64,000 bases of DNA from Candidatus Odyssella thessalonicensis L13 (GTDB lineage Bacteria; Pseudomonadota; Alphaproteobacteria; Paracaedibacterales; Paracaedibacteraceae), in assembly GCF_000190415.1 (NCBI RefSeq), contig NZ_AEWF01000007.1, forward strand, positions 98,890-162,889, given 5' to 3'. A program made the position numbers and the translations under genes. Shown in pieces: positions 1 to 9,690 of the stretch (position 1 is its first letter; each line of letters opens with the position of its first letter). A model generated the notes under the pieces. It was given only the letters and a program-made list of their open reading frames with translations, was not told the origin of the DNA and ran no database searches.

Positions 1-46
1 CATAGATAAGATGGCGGCTACCTATATCCTGCAGGGAAGTCTAGAT

Positions 47-1393
47 CTATGCCGCACGCATGAAGGATAAGTTTTCGGAAACAGAACTAAAATGCGGGAA
101 GCTAGAGGCGATGCAATCTGCCCCTTGAATGATGATAGGATTGCGAGCAATCATTCCCAGAATATACAAAGCCATTGCGATCCGATGATCCTTGAACACA
201 TTGATGGTCACGCCTCCAAAGATAGGCAATCCAGACGTACCTTTGACAATCAACGTATCATCATCGACCCGTACCTCAATGCCACACGTGCTCAAATTGC
301 GAAAGATTCCTTCTAAGCGATTGCTTTCTTTATAACGCAGCTCCCTTAAGCCGCGGAAGATGGACGTTCCTCTGGCAGCCGCTGCTGCTACTGCCAAAGC
401 GGGGTATTCATCAATCAAGGAAGGGGCCTCTTGAGCCTCAAGGGTAATTGAGTTAAGGGTGTTAGATTCGATGCGTAAATCAGCAATCTCTTCACCACAT
501 ATTTGGGTGCGACGCAGAATGGTTACCTTCGTTCCCATCATTTCTAACACTTCAAAGGCGCGACGTCGATATGGGCTCCAGTTAATCCCTTCGATGGTAA
601 TACAGGAATGAGGGGTAATTGCTGCTGCAACTGCAAAAAATACAGCAGCGGAGGGGTCTCCCGGAACAGTTATATTTTTAGCAGCATAATGACATTTGCC
701 GACCACGGATAAGGTTTGTCCTCCAGATGCATGGCTGGTTGTTGTTAAGGGGATTCCCAGATAATCCATTAATTTTTCTGTATGGTCGCGTGTCTTGAGG
801 GGTTCATGGACAGATGTCACCCCCTGGGTATTGATGCCAGCTAATAAGACTGAGGATTTAACTTGGGCCGACGGAATGGGCATAACATAATGTAGGGCTG
901 CCGGTGTGCTGGTGCCCCGAATGGTTAATGGTAAAGTTTCATTAGTATTCGTCTCAAAGGTTGCTCCCATCTCTTTGAGAGGAAGGATCATCCGTCGCAT
1001 GGGGCGTTGAGATAGGGATGCATCACCGTAAATGGTAACGGCAATAGGAAAAGGCGTAATGACCCCCCCTAATAGGCGAGTGGTCGTGCCTGAATTTCCA
1101 AGATACAGCGGGTTTTTGGGCTGAGTCAGATTGGTGCCCCCAAGGCCATGGACTAACCGTTTGCCGGCGCCTAAGTTCTCAATTTTTACTCCCATCGCTT
1201 CTAAAGCGAGTTGGGTATGTGCCACGTCTTCCCCGGTATTAAGACCGTCAATTTCAGTTATGCCAGTGGCAAAGGCGGCTAAGAATAGGGCTCTGTGAGA
1301 AATTGATTTGTCGCCGGGAATATCCTTATGAGCAACCAAAGTCCCGCGCAGGTGGCTCTGACGATAAGAAATCAAGGTGTTGTTTATGGCCAT
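47..1393 (-). CDS. aroA: 3-phosphoshikimate 1-carboxyvinyltransferase (EPSP synthase)
   Basis: Catalyses the sixth step of the shikimate pathway, joining shikimate-3-phosphate and phosphoenolpyruvate in the cytosol. The 448-residue length is normal. Recognisable motifs are PGDKSISHR near the N-terminus, GNSGTTTR, MRDHTEK-like RDHTEKLMDYLG, PGDPSAA, DEYPALAVAA and RYKESNRL. The overall pattern resembles the class II (CP4-like) enzymes of Alphaproteobacteria and Bacillus, but the glycine of the GNSGTTTR loop is present, as in glyphosate-sensitive enzymes. The ATG is preceded by AAGGAG at good spacing. It is divergent from the FYDLN_acid gene. Identification is secure; the class assignment comes from remembered family sequences. 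Confidence 0.97.
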   Translation of the reverse strand: MAINNTLISYRQSHLRGTLVAHKDIPGDKSISHRALFLAAFATGITEIDGLNTGEDVAHTQLALEAMGVKIENLGAGKRLVHGLGGTNLTQPKNPLYLGNSGTTTRLLGGVITPFPIAVTIYGDASLSQRPMRRMILPLKEMGATFETNTNETLPLTIRGTSTPAALHYVMPIPSAQVKSSVLLAGINTQGVTSVHEPLKTRDHTEKLMDYLGIPLTTTSHASGGQTLSVVGKCHYAAKNITVPGDPSAAVFFAVAAAITPHSCITIEGINWSPYRRRAFEVLEMMGTKVTILRRTQICGEEIADLRIESNTLNSITLEAQEAPSLIDEYPALAVAAAAARGTSIFRGLRELRYKESNRLEGIFRNLSTCGIEVRVDDDTLIVKGTSGLPIFGGVTINVFKDHRIAMALYILGMIARNPIIIQGADCIASSFPHFSSVSENLSFMRAA

Positions 1394-1540
1394 GTGCTTG
1401 ACTCCTTTTTATTCCTAATTTGGCTAAAACTCATTAAAGAATAAAAAAAATCTAGCGCAACACTTTTTATCTTTGACAAAAAGCGTTCAGGCATGTCAAA
1501 ACTTATGTCAAGTATTTTATGGTATTTAAAGGAGTTTTCC

Positions 1541-1828
1541 GTGGTAAAATTAGAATGGGGAACCAAGCGTACTTGTCAGAGTTGCGGCTCTCGTTTTTAT
1601 GATTTGCTCAAATCACCCATTGTCTGCCCAAAATGCGGGTCAACTTATGAAATTATTGCAACGACGCGCCGTGGCCGTAAGTCATCAGTAAAGACAGTTG
1701 TTGATGAAGAAGTTCTGGACCAAGATGTTGAGTTAGATGATGCTGACGATACTCTACTGGACGACGAAGATGATTTAGATGCTGATCTGGATGAGGTCGA
1801 AGTAGAAAGCGACGATGACGATCGGTAA
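1541..1828 (+). CDS. FYDLN_acid family zinc-ribbon protein (TIGR02300)
   Basis: Small protein of unknown function, 95 residues when started at the GTG at 1541. That start has AAAGGAG six bases upstream and gives the family's typical opening (V-K-L-E-W-G-T-K-R). Upstream in-frame codons from 1493 lack a ribosome site. The N-terminal half holds two CxxC pairs (CQSCG and CPKCG) around the signature FYDLLKSPIVC, so a zinc ribbon is likely. The C-terminal half is almost entirely Asp/Glu. The family is known mainly from Alphaproteobacteria, where it commonly lies beside aroA, as here. Its molecular role is not known to me. Confidence 0.9.
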   Translation: MVKLEWGTKRTCQSCGSRFYDLLKSPIVCPKCGSTYEIIATTRRGRKSSVKTVVDEEVLDQDVELDDADDTLLDDEDDLDADLDEVEVESDDDDR

Positions 1829-1855
1829 TCAGCCTGCATTAGCTTGTGCTATTGA

Positions 1856-1883
1856 AGCCTCACCTATAAGTGAGGCTTTTTTA
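1856..1883 (+). terminator. Rho-independent terminator after the FYDLN_acid gene
   Basis: Eight-base-pair perfect stem (AGCCTCAC/GTGAGGCT) with a six-base loop, followed by a run of T's, 28 bases after the stop codon. Confidence 0.9.
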
Positions 1884-2027
1884 ATAAGCTCTTACTGATT
1901 TAATCCTATTAAATTCTTTTGTTTTGCTGGATAAGAAATAATGGAGATCTGTTAATCTTTCCCTAACTATGATGAGGTATTAATACTTTCATCACGGAGA
2001 TGTTTTTATAAGAAAGGGAGCGGAGAT

Positions 2028-3083
2028 ATGAAATTATTACAACCTATTACTATCGGTGATCTAAGCCTCCCGAACCGTATGATTATGGCCCCTTTAACCC
2101 GGTGCCGTGCCACTGAGGTAGGGCGTATACCTAATCAACTTATGGCAGAATATTATGCGCAACGTTCCACCGCTGGCTTGATAATCTCGGAAGCAACTTC
2201 AGTGAGTCCCATGGGAGTGGGCTATCCTAATACTCCAGGGATCTGGTCGCCAGATCAGGTTGAAGGATGGAAAACAGTTACTGAAGTGGTCCATCAAAAA
2301 GGGGGAAGAATATTTCTACAGCTTTGGCACGTTGGCCGTATCTCTCATCCTAGCTACTTGGATGGCCAGCTTCCCGTGGCGCCCAGTGCCATTGCTGCCG
2401 CAGGACATGTGAGCCTAGTGCGTCCTAAAACCTCTTATCCTGTTCCCCGCCCGCTTGTGCTCGAGGAAATGGCGCAGATTGTTGAGGACTATCGCCTTGC
2501 CGCAATCAATGCCCAAAAAGCGGGGTTTGACGGGGTGGAAATTCATGGGGCTAATGGTTACTTATTAGACCAGTTCCTACAAGATAGCTCTAACCACCGA
2601 CAGGATATTTATGGGGGAAGCATTGAAAATCGAGCCCGGCTTATGCTCGAAGTCACCGATGCCGTTATCTCTGTTTGGGGAGCTAATAGAGTTGGGATGC
2701 ATCTATCCCCCCGCGGAGATGCACATAGTATGGGCGATAGTAACAAATTAGCAACTTTTAGCTATGTCGTTCAACAATTAAGTGACAGGAATATCGCTTT
2801 CATTTGTGCCCGTGAGCATGTCGGCGAAGGACGGATTGGGCCCCAGCTTAAAGCGCTTTTTAAGGGTGTTTATATTGCCAATGAGAATTTGACCGCCGAT
2901 ACGGCTGAAGAATTACTGGAGAAGAAGGAAGCTGATGCTGCCGCCTTTGGACGGGCTTTTATTGCTAATCCTGATCTGCCTCGGCGAATTGCCAATCATG
3001 CGCCTCTTAATGAGGGGAGACCTGAAACATTTTATGGTGGAACTGCTGAAGGATATACGGATTACCCCTTTATGGATGACTAA
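2028..3083 (+). CDS. Old Yellow Enzyme family ene-reductase (NemA-like alkene reductase)
   Basis: FMN-dependent NAD(P)H reductase of activated C=C bonds (enones, maleimides, nitro-esters), cytosolic TIM barrel. The 351-residue length fits. Visible motifs are MAPLTRCRA at the FMN site, LQLWHVGR, the substrate-binding His/Asn pair and catalytic Tyr in EIHGANGYLLDQF, SSNHRQDIYGGSIENR, and AFGRAFIANPDL near the C-terminus. The His-x-x-Asn arrangement follows OYE1 rather than the His/His type. The start has AAGGGAGCGGAG immediately upstream. It is a single gene followed by a 130-base gap before lolC/E. The family is clear; the physiological substrate cannot be read from the sequence, so no symbol is assigned. 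Confidence 0.93.
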   Translation: MKLLQPITIGDLSLPNRMIMAPLTRCRATEVGRIPNQLMAEYYAQRSTAGLIISEATSVSPMGVGYPNTPGIWSPDQVEGWKTVTEVVHQKGGRIFLQLWHVGRISHPSYLDGQLPVAPSAIAAAGHVSLVRPKTSYPVPRPLVLEEMAQIVEDYRLAAINAQKAGFDGVEIHGANGYLLDQFLQDSSNHRQDIYGGSIENRARLMLEVTDAVISVWGANRVGMHLSPRGDAHSMGDSNKLATFSYVVQQLSDRNIAFICAREHVGEGRIGPQLKALFKGVYIANENLTADTAEELLEKKEADAAAFGRAFIANPDLPRRIANHAPLNEGRPETFYGGTAEGYTDYPFMDD

Positions 3084-3213
3084 GACAAGATTGCTACTAA
3101 GGAGAAAAGGCAGTCAAAGCTACATTGGCGCTCTTTGTTGCAACTATTAGCTATCATAAACAATCATTCCTGATCTATAATTAGAGGTATAGACACTTAA
3201 AAAATTGAAAAGT

Positions 3214-4476
3214 ATGTTCTCAAAGTTTGAACGAATGATTGCTTTCCGGTATCTACGCTCTTCGCGTCAGGAAGGATTCATTTCGGTGATTGCGTGGTTC
3301 TCTTTTATTGGTATTGCCTTGGGGGTTGCCACCCTGATTATTGTTATGTCAGTGATGAATGGATTTCGGCAAGAGTTATTGCAGCGGATTATTGGAATGA
3401 ATGGCCATATAGCTATAAATGCTATTGGACGGCCCTTTGAGGACTTTGATAAGGCTCTTAAAACTGTGCAAAGAGTTGCAGGGGTCGTTCAAGTTTATCC
3501 CGAGATAGATCGCCAAGCGATGTTAATGTTCCGCGCTCAAGCGCGAGGTGTACAGGTTCATGGGATGCGCCCTGATGACCTTAAAAAGCGCGAATTTATT
3601 CGCAATAATGTTATTGATGGTAGTCTGGATCAGTTTGGCGTCTTTGAGCATGATGGCATTAAGACGGAAACAATTGCAATTGGAGTCTCTCTGGCAAGTA
3701 AGACGGGGATTTCAGTGGGAGATCGGGTAAGCTTAATGAGCCCTGAGGGAACTTCTTCAGCTTTTGGAACTTTGCCGCGACAGAAATCATTTTTAGTGGC
3801 GGCCATTTTTAAAGCGGGAGTCTATCAATATGACTCTGCTGTGGTCTTTATGCCCCTTGAGTCGGCCCAATCTTTCTTTCGCCTTGGAGCGGGGATCACT
3901 AATCTTGAGGTTTTTGTGGATAATCCAGACCGTGTAGGACACAGATCTTTTCAGATCCAGAGTGCTTTAGGGCCAGATTTCCAATTGTTTGATTGGCAGA
4001 ATTCAAATAATACTTTATTCCAAGCCGTGGAAGTCGAGCGCAATGTTATGTTTATTATCTTAACATTGATTATCTTGATTGCAGCTTTTAATATCTTGTC
4101 CAGTTTGATTATGCTGGTCAAAGATAAAACCCGTGATATTGCCATCATGCGCACCATGGGTGCGAGTCAAAAAAGTATGATGCGTATTTTTTTCTTAACA
4201 GGCTCTACTTTAGGCTTGGTGGGAACTGTTTTAGGGTTGACCTTAGGATTAACCTTTGCTTTAAATATCGAGCATATCCGCCAAGCTTTGCAATCTTTGA
4301 CGGGGACCAACTTATTTAATGAAGAAATTTACTTTTTGACTCAATTGCCCTGCAAGATTGATCCCTTTGATGTCATTGTAACCGTAATTACTGCTTTAAT
4401 CTTAACTTTCCTGTCCACGCTGTATCCTTCCTGGCGCGCAGCACGCCTGGATCCTGTAGAGGCTTTAAGACAATGA
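3214..4476 (+). CDS. Lipoprotein-releasing ABC transporter permease (LolC/LolE family)
   Basis: Inner-membrane subunit of the Lol system, which extracts outer-membrane lipoproteins and hands them to LolA. 420 residues from the ATG at 3214; an in-frame TTG at 3205 is an alternative and neither has a strong ribosome site. Topology is typical: one membrane helix at about residues 25-50, a large periplasmic domain, then three C-terminal helices. The family hallmarks FRYLRS, VMNGFRQEL and RTMGASQKSMMRIF are present, the last being the coupling helix to LolD. The stop overlaps the lolD start by four bases, so the two are translationally coupled. A single permease suggests a LolC/E-type homodimer, common outside Gammaproteobacteria. 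Confidence 0.94.
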   Translation: MFSKFERMIAFRYLRSSRQEGFISVIAWFSFIGIALGVATLIIVMSVMNGFRQELLQRIIGMNGHIAINAIGRPFEDFDKALKTVQRVAGVVQVYPEIDRQAMLMFRAQARGVQVHGMRPDDLKKREFIRNNVIDGSLDQFGVFEHDGIKTETIAIGVSLASKTGISVGDRVSLMSPEGTSSAFGTLPRQKSFLVAAIFKAGVYQYDSAVVFMPLESAQSFFRLGAGITNLEVFVDNPDRVGHRSFQIQSALGPDFQLFDWQNSNNTLFQAVEVERNVMFIILTLIILIAAFNILSSLIMLVKDKTRDIAIMRTMGASQKSMMRIFFLTGSTLGLVGTVLGLTLGLTFALNIEHIRQALQSLTGTNLFNEEIYFLTQLPCKIDPFDVIVTVITALILTFLSTLYPSWRAARLDPVEALRQ

Positions 4477-5147
4477 CCGATCTGACCTTAAAACTTGATT
4501 CAATAACTCGTTCCTTTCAACAAGGGGATGAAATCCTCACCGTCTTGAAGGGGATCAATCTTCAAATTAAGAGAGGCGAGATTGTGGCGCTTGTTGGCCA
4601 TAGCGGGGCGGGCAAGTCAACCCTTTTACAGATCGCGGGCTTACTAGAACCCCCCAATAAAGGACAGGTCATTATGGCTGGACAGGATACTGCTCAATTA
4701 TCGGAGGCGCAGCGCACCGCTTTAAGAAATCAATTTGTAGGCTTTGTCTATCAGTTTCATCATTTGTTGCCTGAATTTAGTGCTGTAGAAAATGTTATGA
4801 TTCCGCAGCTTATAAAAGGGACTGGCTTAAAACAAGCTCAAGAGCGAGCGGTCGATCTTTTAACTAAGCTTGGGTTATCACATCGTCTTGACCATCGCCC
4901 TAAAAAACTTTCGGGCGGGGAGCAGCAACGTGTCGCCATTGCTCGGGCTTTAGCAAATATGCCTAAAATATTATTAGCTGATGAACCGACCGGTAACTTG
5001 GATTATGCTACATCTGATATTGTGTTCAATCAAATGGTGCAGCTGGTAAAAGAAACGGGCATGTCAGCTCTTATTGCTACCCATAATCCCGATTTGGCCA
5101 AGAAAATGGACCGCATTATTGAGATTAAAGCCGGTACCATTGCATGA
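4473..5147 (+). CDS. lolD: Lipoprotein-releasing system ATP-binding protein LolD
   Basis: ATPase that powers lipoprotein release by the adjacent permease. 224 residues, usual for LolD. Walker A is GHSGAGKST at residues 42-50, the ABC signature is LSGGEQQR and Walker B runs into [12 protein letters not shown]. The Q-loop region [12 protein letters not shown] is characteristic of LolD rather than MacB-type ATPases. The start codon overlaps the permease stop (ATGA). Its role is relevant here because the window encodes several predicted lipoproteins. Confidence 0.96.
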   Translation: MTDLTLKLDSITRSFQQGDEILTVLKGINLQIKRGEIVALVGHSGAGKSTLLQIAGLLEPPNKGQVIMAGQDTAQLSEAQRTALRNQFVGFVYQFHHLLPEFSAVENVMIPQLIKGTGLKQAQERAVDLLTKLGLSHRLDHRPKKLSGGEQQRVAIARALANMPKILLADEPTGNLDYATSDIVFNQMVQLVKETGMSALIATHNPDLAKKMDRIIEIKAGTIA

Positions 5148-5202
5148 AGGCATCTTATCTTCACCTTAAATCTATAGACTGATTTAGGATGCGAGAGCTA
5201 AG

Positions 5203-5218
5203 AGACAATTAATTGTCT
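5203..5218. promoter_or_regulatory. Perfect 16-base palindrome between lolD and the Sel1 gene
   Basis: AGACAATTAATTGTCT is fully self-complementary and lies 55 bases after lolD. It could be an operator for a dimeric regulator, but no regulator is linked and there is no second copy that I noticed. Function is unproven. Confidence 0.35.
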
Positions 5219-5321
5219 GTCAAAAGTGAGCTGGGGCGCTTAAACTTAAAAGAAAGCATCACGTCTTTTGTACAAGAGGGTGATAATGTAATCCATTCTT
5301 CTCGCCCTTCCCTTAAGTTCC

Positions 5322-5349
5322 TTATACTTTCTGCTAAAGTCCGTATAAT
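5322..5349 (+). promoter_or_regulatory. Candidate sigma-70 promoter for the Sel1-repeat gene
   Basis: A perfect TATAAT at 5344-5349 stands 16 bases after TTATAC (partial -35 match). Transcription from here would start near 5356 and leave a leader of about 110 bases carrying the hairpin at 5375-5409. Confidence 0.4.
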
Positions 5350-5374
5350 AAGGGTAATTCGATAAAATTCCAAG

Positions 5375-5409
5375 AGGAATAATAAAAAACTTTTAGACTT
5401 ATTATTCCT
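5375..5409 (+). promoter_or_regulatory. Leader hairpin upstream of the Sel1-repeat gene
   Basis: An 11-base-pair perfect stem (AGGAATAATAA with its complement) encloses a 13-base loop. It lies in the presumed 5' untranslated leader, 60 bases before the start codon. There is no T-run after it, so a terminator is unlikely; an mRNA-stabilising or regulatory hairpin is possible. Confidence 0.35.
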
Positions 5410-5468
5410 TACTTCCCCGTCTATGTTTCACTATGAATTTATCTAAACTCTTATGGAGATTTTCTACA

Positions 5469-8400
5469 ATGTCTCGAACTTTTGTTAAAAATTTCAGCTC
5501 TTTATTTCTATTAAGTACTTATTTGATTTCCCTATCTCCTGCATACAGTAATGATGATTCTAGCGTATCAGACTGGGAGGTGACGCCGCTTGATCGGGCG
5601 GATTGCATATGGGACCTTGGAATAACCCGTGAAGAGATTCCTTATCAGCAAGCCGCCCTAGAAATTCTCAAGAAATTAGGTGATGAGCAGCAGAGTGAGA
5701 AAGCAAAGAAGAAATATATTAAAAAGGTGATAGAATATTTAAGTTATCATCCTCTCCCTACAGAGGAAAACGTCACTGTCGCCTCTTCATTAGTCTGTCT
5801 TCTGCCCTCTAGATCCCAAGCGTTTTCTGCACAAGAGTTTAAAATTGCATTAAAGCAGGATATTGAGAATTTATATAATGAATTACTTACTTCCATAAAA
5901 AACCCTGGCAGTCCTGAGAAAAGCCCTACCCTCGGGAGACGCTCTTCAGATCTTGGTCGATTAGAAACCCCTTCTTCTCCAGTAGGGAGTCCGCCGCGCC
6001 AATATTTCGATATTCTCCGAGGACCTGATAGTCCACGCATAAATATAGAGGAGGAGGTTAAAAAGCTAAAGCTTAACTACTATTATGCAAGCTTCATAGA
6101 AATACTGGGAGAAGATGCCTCTGCGCTTCGCAAGAATATCACGCAAAGGGCAAACAGTTTATCTTCCAGGAGTATAAGTACCCTTCATAAATATAAGTTA
6201 CGCTACCTTAGAGAAGTAAATCAGAAACAATTTGAAATATTAATGGAGTTGGCAGAAAACATTTTATCCTCTGCCAAAGATACTTCACAGCCAGATCTAG
6301 CAGCAGCCCTGACAAAACTAGCCGGCAAGATATATCTTAAATTGGCGGAAAATGCCCGAGAAGAATATAAAAACAATAAGCTCAAACTTGTGGAACATCT
6401 TCACAGCTATTATGATCAGGCCTGCAAGAGAGCTGCGTCCCGTCAGGCTTATTATTTGAAAGGCGAGCTATATGAAACCTATAAAGATAATTATAAATCT
6501 TGGAATTCAAAAGCTTGGGATGCTTATGTAGATGCTACTCGTAAAAAAGAAGGTTCTGCTTCTACGATGGACCAAATAGAAGATGATTTTACTTTTGAAG
6601 GGGAGCAAGTAGAGGATGAGGGGTATTCACTAGCTTATCATAAAATTGCAGTCGTTCATGAAGATGCTGAGAATCCTTTTAAAGTAGAAAAAGATGAAGC
6701 TGAAGCCATAAAAAATCATGCATTTGCTGCTAGAAAGGGGCACCCTATATCTCAGTATCGTCTTTACCATTATTATACAGAAATAGGGGAAAGCGATATT
6801 GCTATCAGGCTGCTGGAATTGGCCGCAGAAGGAGGTTATGCTCCTGCTCAAACTGACCTAGGGGTGCATTATTTAAATAATAATTGCAAAGATAACTCTT
6901 CTTATACTAAGGCTGCATACTGGCTCAATAAAGCTGTTCAGCAAGAGCAAGCCAGGGCCTATAAATATCTGGGCCGAGTGTATGAGGAAGGGTTGGGCGT
7001 CGAAAAGGATTACGATACGGCTTTCTCTCATTACCGGCATGCTTATAAGCTGAATTCTGTTGAGAGCGAACAAGATACTGAATTAGCTTTAAAATTGGGC
7101 CAATTCTATGAAAAGGGTTATACTCAAAAAGGAGTAGATGCCCAAAAAGCTTACGAATATTATTCTATTGCTGCCGAAAATGGTAGTCCACAAGCTCATT
7201 ATTATCTAGGAAAACTATATTTTTATGGTAAAGATTTTAAACGGGACAGAGCTTTAGCTTTAGAGCATTTCCACAAAGCACCGTTAACAAGTGAAGTAGC
7301 TTTATTGTTAGGTATCATGTATCACTTTGGCTTAGGTACAGAGGTAAACATTGCCGAAGCAAAGCATCATCTTGAATATGCAGCTAATAGTAATGATATT
7401 CAGGCGATTGAATTCTTAGCTTACATTCATCAAAAGGGATTAGACGGCAAAGTTGACCAAGCTAAAGCCTTCGCCTTATGGGAAAAGGGGGCTGATTTAG
7501 GGAGTGCAATTTGTGCAGTTCAAGCTGGTAAACATTTATATAAAAGATGGAAAAAGAAGGAACCTCTTTCAGAATGTTGGAAGAAATCAATAAGTTACTT
7601 TGAGAAAGCTCCTGAGGACCCTGATGCCTTATACCATCTGGCTTATATGATAGAATACTATTTTAGCGCAAGTAATGATGGCCCCGAAAAAAGTGAACTA
7701 GATAAGGCTTATGCAGCGTATGATAAGGCTGTAGAAAAAGGGCATGCAGGAGCACTGATTTGGAAAGCTGAACAGTATGAAATGCATCCCTTAATGGAAG
7801 AACAGCGAAAAGCTGTGCCCTATTATGAAAAGGCCGCGAGTAGAAACTACGTTAAAGCATGGTACCTTTTAGCGAGAATATATGAGGAAGGGGTATGTGG
7901 AATGGAACAAGATCTTGAAAAGGCGTACGAATATGGAGAGAAAGCAAGAAGTCTATTTAAAAAGTACACCTTTTTACAAGATACTGCGCCCCTTATAGAA
8001 AAGGGCTCCCAGCATGCGTTAAATGTTATTCAAGCTAAAGCACAACAAGGTAACCCTTTTATCCTTGCTTATTTGGCACGGTTAGGCGAGACAGCTTCTT
8101 ACAGTAATGGAGACTATCGACAAATAATTGGTGATTATAGAGAAGCTGCAAAGGGAGGGAGTAGATCTGCTGCTCGCCGCTTGGAAATGCTGGAAAAGTA
8201 TAACATACCAGTGTTGATTCAAGAGGAGAATAAGGAGCCTAGGGATAGTCGCCGCCTAATAATAAAAAGCAGACAGGTAAATAAAGGAGATCCTTATAAA
8301 ACTCGTCATCAGAAAGATAATCCAAAAAAGATGACCCAAGCTATTCGGCTGGGCAAGATATCACTTTCATTTTCCAACTCGTCATATGCACCGAGTGGCA

Positions 8401-8744
8401 GTGAGAATAGCCAAGATACTTCCGCTCAAAAAGTCTTTTCATTGTCGATGGAGTCGATGTCTATAACTTCCGATATTCCACCGGTAAGAAAGGTGGAGCA
8501 AGAAACACAATCTACCTCTGAGCAGGATAATGCAGCAGACTCCTCCACCCTGCTCTCAGAGCAAACAAAAAAGGCACTCATAGCGTTATCTAATTCCACT
8601 ACTATGATTAAGAATGAAGATCCTAGTGTGGCCAATAAAGTTGCTATCATTAGCGTCAATAAGCCTGTGAGAAATTTAAAAGATTCTTTAACTGAAGAAA
8701 AGGAAGAAGGCACAAGCAGCGAAGGTACCAGACAGTCGAGGTAG
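5469..8744 (+). CDS. Exported Sel1-like repeat (SLR) protein, 1091 residues
   Basis: Large exported solenoid protein of unknown target. The ATG at 5469 is chosen because GGAG lies ten bases upstream and it gives a clean signal peptide (MSRTFVKN..., hydrophobic core FLLSTYLISL, cleavage near AYS); an in-frame ATG at 5433 lacks a ribosome site. Residues about 100-370 are helical and charged. Roughly residues 390-890 hold Sel1/TPR-like repeats with the pattern A-x-x-x-L-G-x-x-Y-x-x-G and A-x-x-x-Y-x-x-A-A, e.g. YKYLGRVYEEGLGVEKD. The last ~170 residues are low-complexity Ser/Lys/Glu. SLR proteins often mediate protein interactions and are common in amoeba-associated bacteria; an effector or surface role is inference. 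Codon use and AT content match neighbouring accessory genes. Confidence 0.88.
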   Translation: MSRTFVKNFSSLFLLSTYLISLSPAYSNDDSSVSDWEVTPLDRADCIWDLGITREEIPYQQAALEILKKLGDEQQSEKAKKKYIKKVIEYLSYHPLPTEENVTVASSLVCLLPSRSQAFSAQEFKIALKQDIENLYNELLTSIKNPGSPEKSPTLGRRSSDLGRLETPSSPVGSPPRQYFDILRGPDSPRINIEEEVKKLKLNYYYASFIEILGEDASALRKNITQRANSLSSRSISTLHKYKLRYLREVNQKQFEILMELAENILSSAKDTSQPDLAAALTKLAGKIYLKLAENAREEYKNNKLKLVEHLHSYYDQACKRAASRQAYYLKGELYETYKDNYKSWNSKAWDAYVDATRKKEGSASTMDQIEDDFTFEGEQVEDEGYSLAYHKIAVVHEDAENPFKVEKDEAEAIKNHAFAARKGHPISQYRLYHYYTEIGESDIAIRLLELAAEGGYAPAQTDLGVHYLNNNCKDNSSYTKAAYWLNKAVQQEQARAYKYLGRVYEEGLGVEKDYDTAFSHYRHAYKLNSVESEQDTELALKLGQFYEKGYTQKGVDAQKAYEYYSIAAENGSPQAHYYLGKLYFYGKDFKRDRALALEHFHKAPLTSEVALLLGIMYHFGLGTEVNIAEAKHHLEYAANSNDIQAIEFLAYIHQKGLDGKVDQAKAFALWEKGADLGSAICAVQAGKHLYKRWKKKEPLSECWKKSISYFEKAPEDPDALYHLAYMIEYYFSASNDGPEKSELDKAYAAYDKAVEKGHAGALIWKAEQYEMHPLMEEQRKAVPYYEKAASRNYVKAWYLLARIYEEGVCGMEQDLEKAYEYGEKARSLFKKYTFLQDTAPLIEKGSQHALNVIQAKAQQGNPFILAYLARLGETASYSNGDYRQIIGDYREAAKGGSRSAARRLEMLEKYNIPVLIQEENKEPRDSRRLIIKSRQVNKGDPYKTRHQKDNPKKMTQAIRLGKISLSFSNSSYAPSGSENSQDTSAQKVFSLSMESMSITSDIPPVRKVEQETQSTSEQDNAADSSTLLSEQTKKALIALSNSTTMIKNEDPSVANKVAIISVNKPVRNLKDSLTEEKEEGTSSEGTRQSR

Positions 8745-8762
8745 CTTTAGCATTTAATTAAG

Positions 8763-8798
8763 GGAGCTAGAGTGTAAATTAGGGCTCTAGCTCCTTTT
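8763..8798 (+). terminator. Rho-independent terminator after the Sel1 gene
   Basis: Ten-base-pair perfect stem GGAGCTAGAG/CTCTAGCTCC with a 12-base loop and a short T-run, 18 bases after the stop. Confidence 0.85.
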
Positions 8799-9111
8799 AA
8801 ATGGACCCGTCTCTCTGCTTGCCAACGCCACAATTTCTAAGTATTTAAACTTAGAGCTATAAAATTATCGTAGCTATGTCTTGAATTGTATTCTTTTTAT
8901 AAGTTTATCGTCCAAGGCGTACTTTCTCTTTTGCTTCCTCAATAAACCCATACCCTTTAAAGCTAACGATGCTAACGAGGCATCCACACTAATAACAGAC
9001 TTAAGTGAGATCTTTTTTAAGAGGATGCTCTTTAGAATTAAGCTGCTTGCTTCAATAGCAGTTCCCAGCATGATTAATGGGGGAGGATAACCATCTTACT
9101 CTTTTGGCTCA
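8799..9111. other. Intergenic region without a convincing gene
   Basis: Overlapping open frames of 65 residues (minus, 8874-9071) and 69 residues (plus, TTG start, 8881-9090) occur here. Neither has a ribosome site, a recognisable motif or a signal peptide. I see nothing functional. Confidence 0.5.
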
Positions 9112-9690
9112 TTAATTATCGCTAAGACTTTTAATAGTCCACCTTTCTAAAGGAGGATTCCCGGGCAAGATATGGTAGATACCGCAATTACCAGCGCGTA
9201 GATCTGGCTGCCCTAAAAAAGTGGCTAACGCGATAAAGACACCACCATGAGCCACAATCAGGGGCGGGCGGTGCTGCGGTGAACTATTCAGGATCTCAGT
9301 TATAGTTGCTAAGACACGTCTTTCAAACTGAAGCCATGTTTCCCCTCCCGACGGTAATTGATCACCATCCGAGGCTGTCAAGAAGCAAGCATGAGGACGG
9401 CCTTGTTTATCGCCCCAGTGACACTCCATTAAGCCTGCATGACGGATAATAGAGTGCTGATGATCCATGTTTACGATTTCAGCTGTTTGTAAAGCCCGCT
9501 TAAGTGGGCTGGAATAAATCACTGAAAATTCAGTATCCCTTAATAATGGCCGAGCTAAATGAGCTTGGTGCAACCCTGTCTGGTTAAGTGGGATATCCAT
9601 TTGACCCATAGTTATATTGTCTTTATTCCAATCAGTTTCACCGTGGCGCATAAAATAAAAAGATTTTAAGGGAAGGGGGAGAGCAGTCAT
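9112..9690 (-). CDS. Histidine phosphatase family protein (phosphoglycerate-mutase-like)
   Basis: 192 residues with the catalytic RHGE motif at residues 15-18 (His16 is the phospho-acceptor), the second Arg in SSPLKRALQTA, the acidic residue in GLMECHWGD and the second catalytic His in IVAHGG. The family includes cofactor-dependent phosphoglycerate mutases and many small-molecule phosphatases (CobC, PhoE, SixA types). At 192 residues it is shorter than true GpmA (about 230-250), so a phosphatase is more likely than a mutase. AAAGGA precedes the ATG. It stands alone with no operon partner, so the substrate is unknown. Confidence 0.93.
   Translation of the reverse strand: MTALPLPLKSFYFMRHGETDWNKDNITMGQMDIPLNQTGLHQAHLARPLLRDTEFSVIYSSPLKRALQTAEIVNMDHQHSIIRHAGLMECHWGDKQGRPHACFLTASDGDQLPSGGETWLQFERRVLATITEILNSSPQHRPPLIVAHGGVFIALATFLGQPDLRAGNCGIYHILPGNPPLERWTIKSLSDN

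Noticed and set aside
1..46. Possible start of a further minus-strand gene (ATG complement at 1-3), as aroA is often followed by cmk
   Set aside because: Only the first codon would be inside the window; nothing can be verified.
1645..1839. 64-residue Ser-rich frame on the minus strand
   Set aside because: It is the exact antisense of the Asp/Glu-coding tail of the FYDLN_acid gene (GAT/GAC repeats read as Ser codons); no ribosome site.
3205..3213. TTG as start of the Lol permease
   Set aside because: An ATG three codons later fits the family start better; neither has a strong ribosome site.
8874..9090. Paired sense/antisense frames of 65 and 69 residues
   Set aside because: No ribosome site, TTG start on one strand, no recognised motif.
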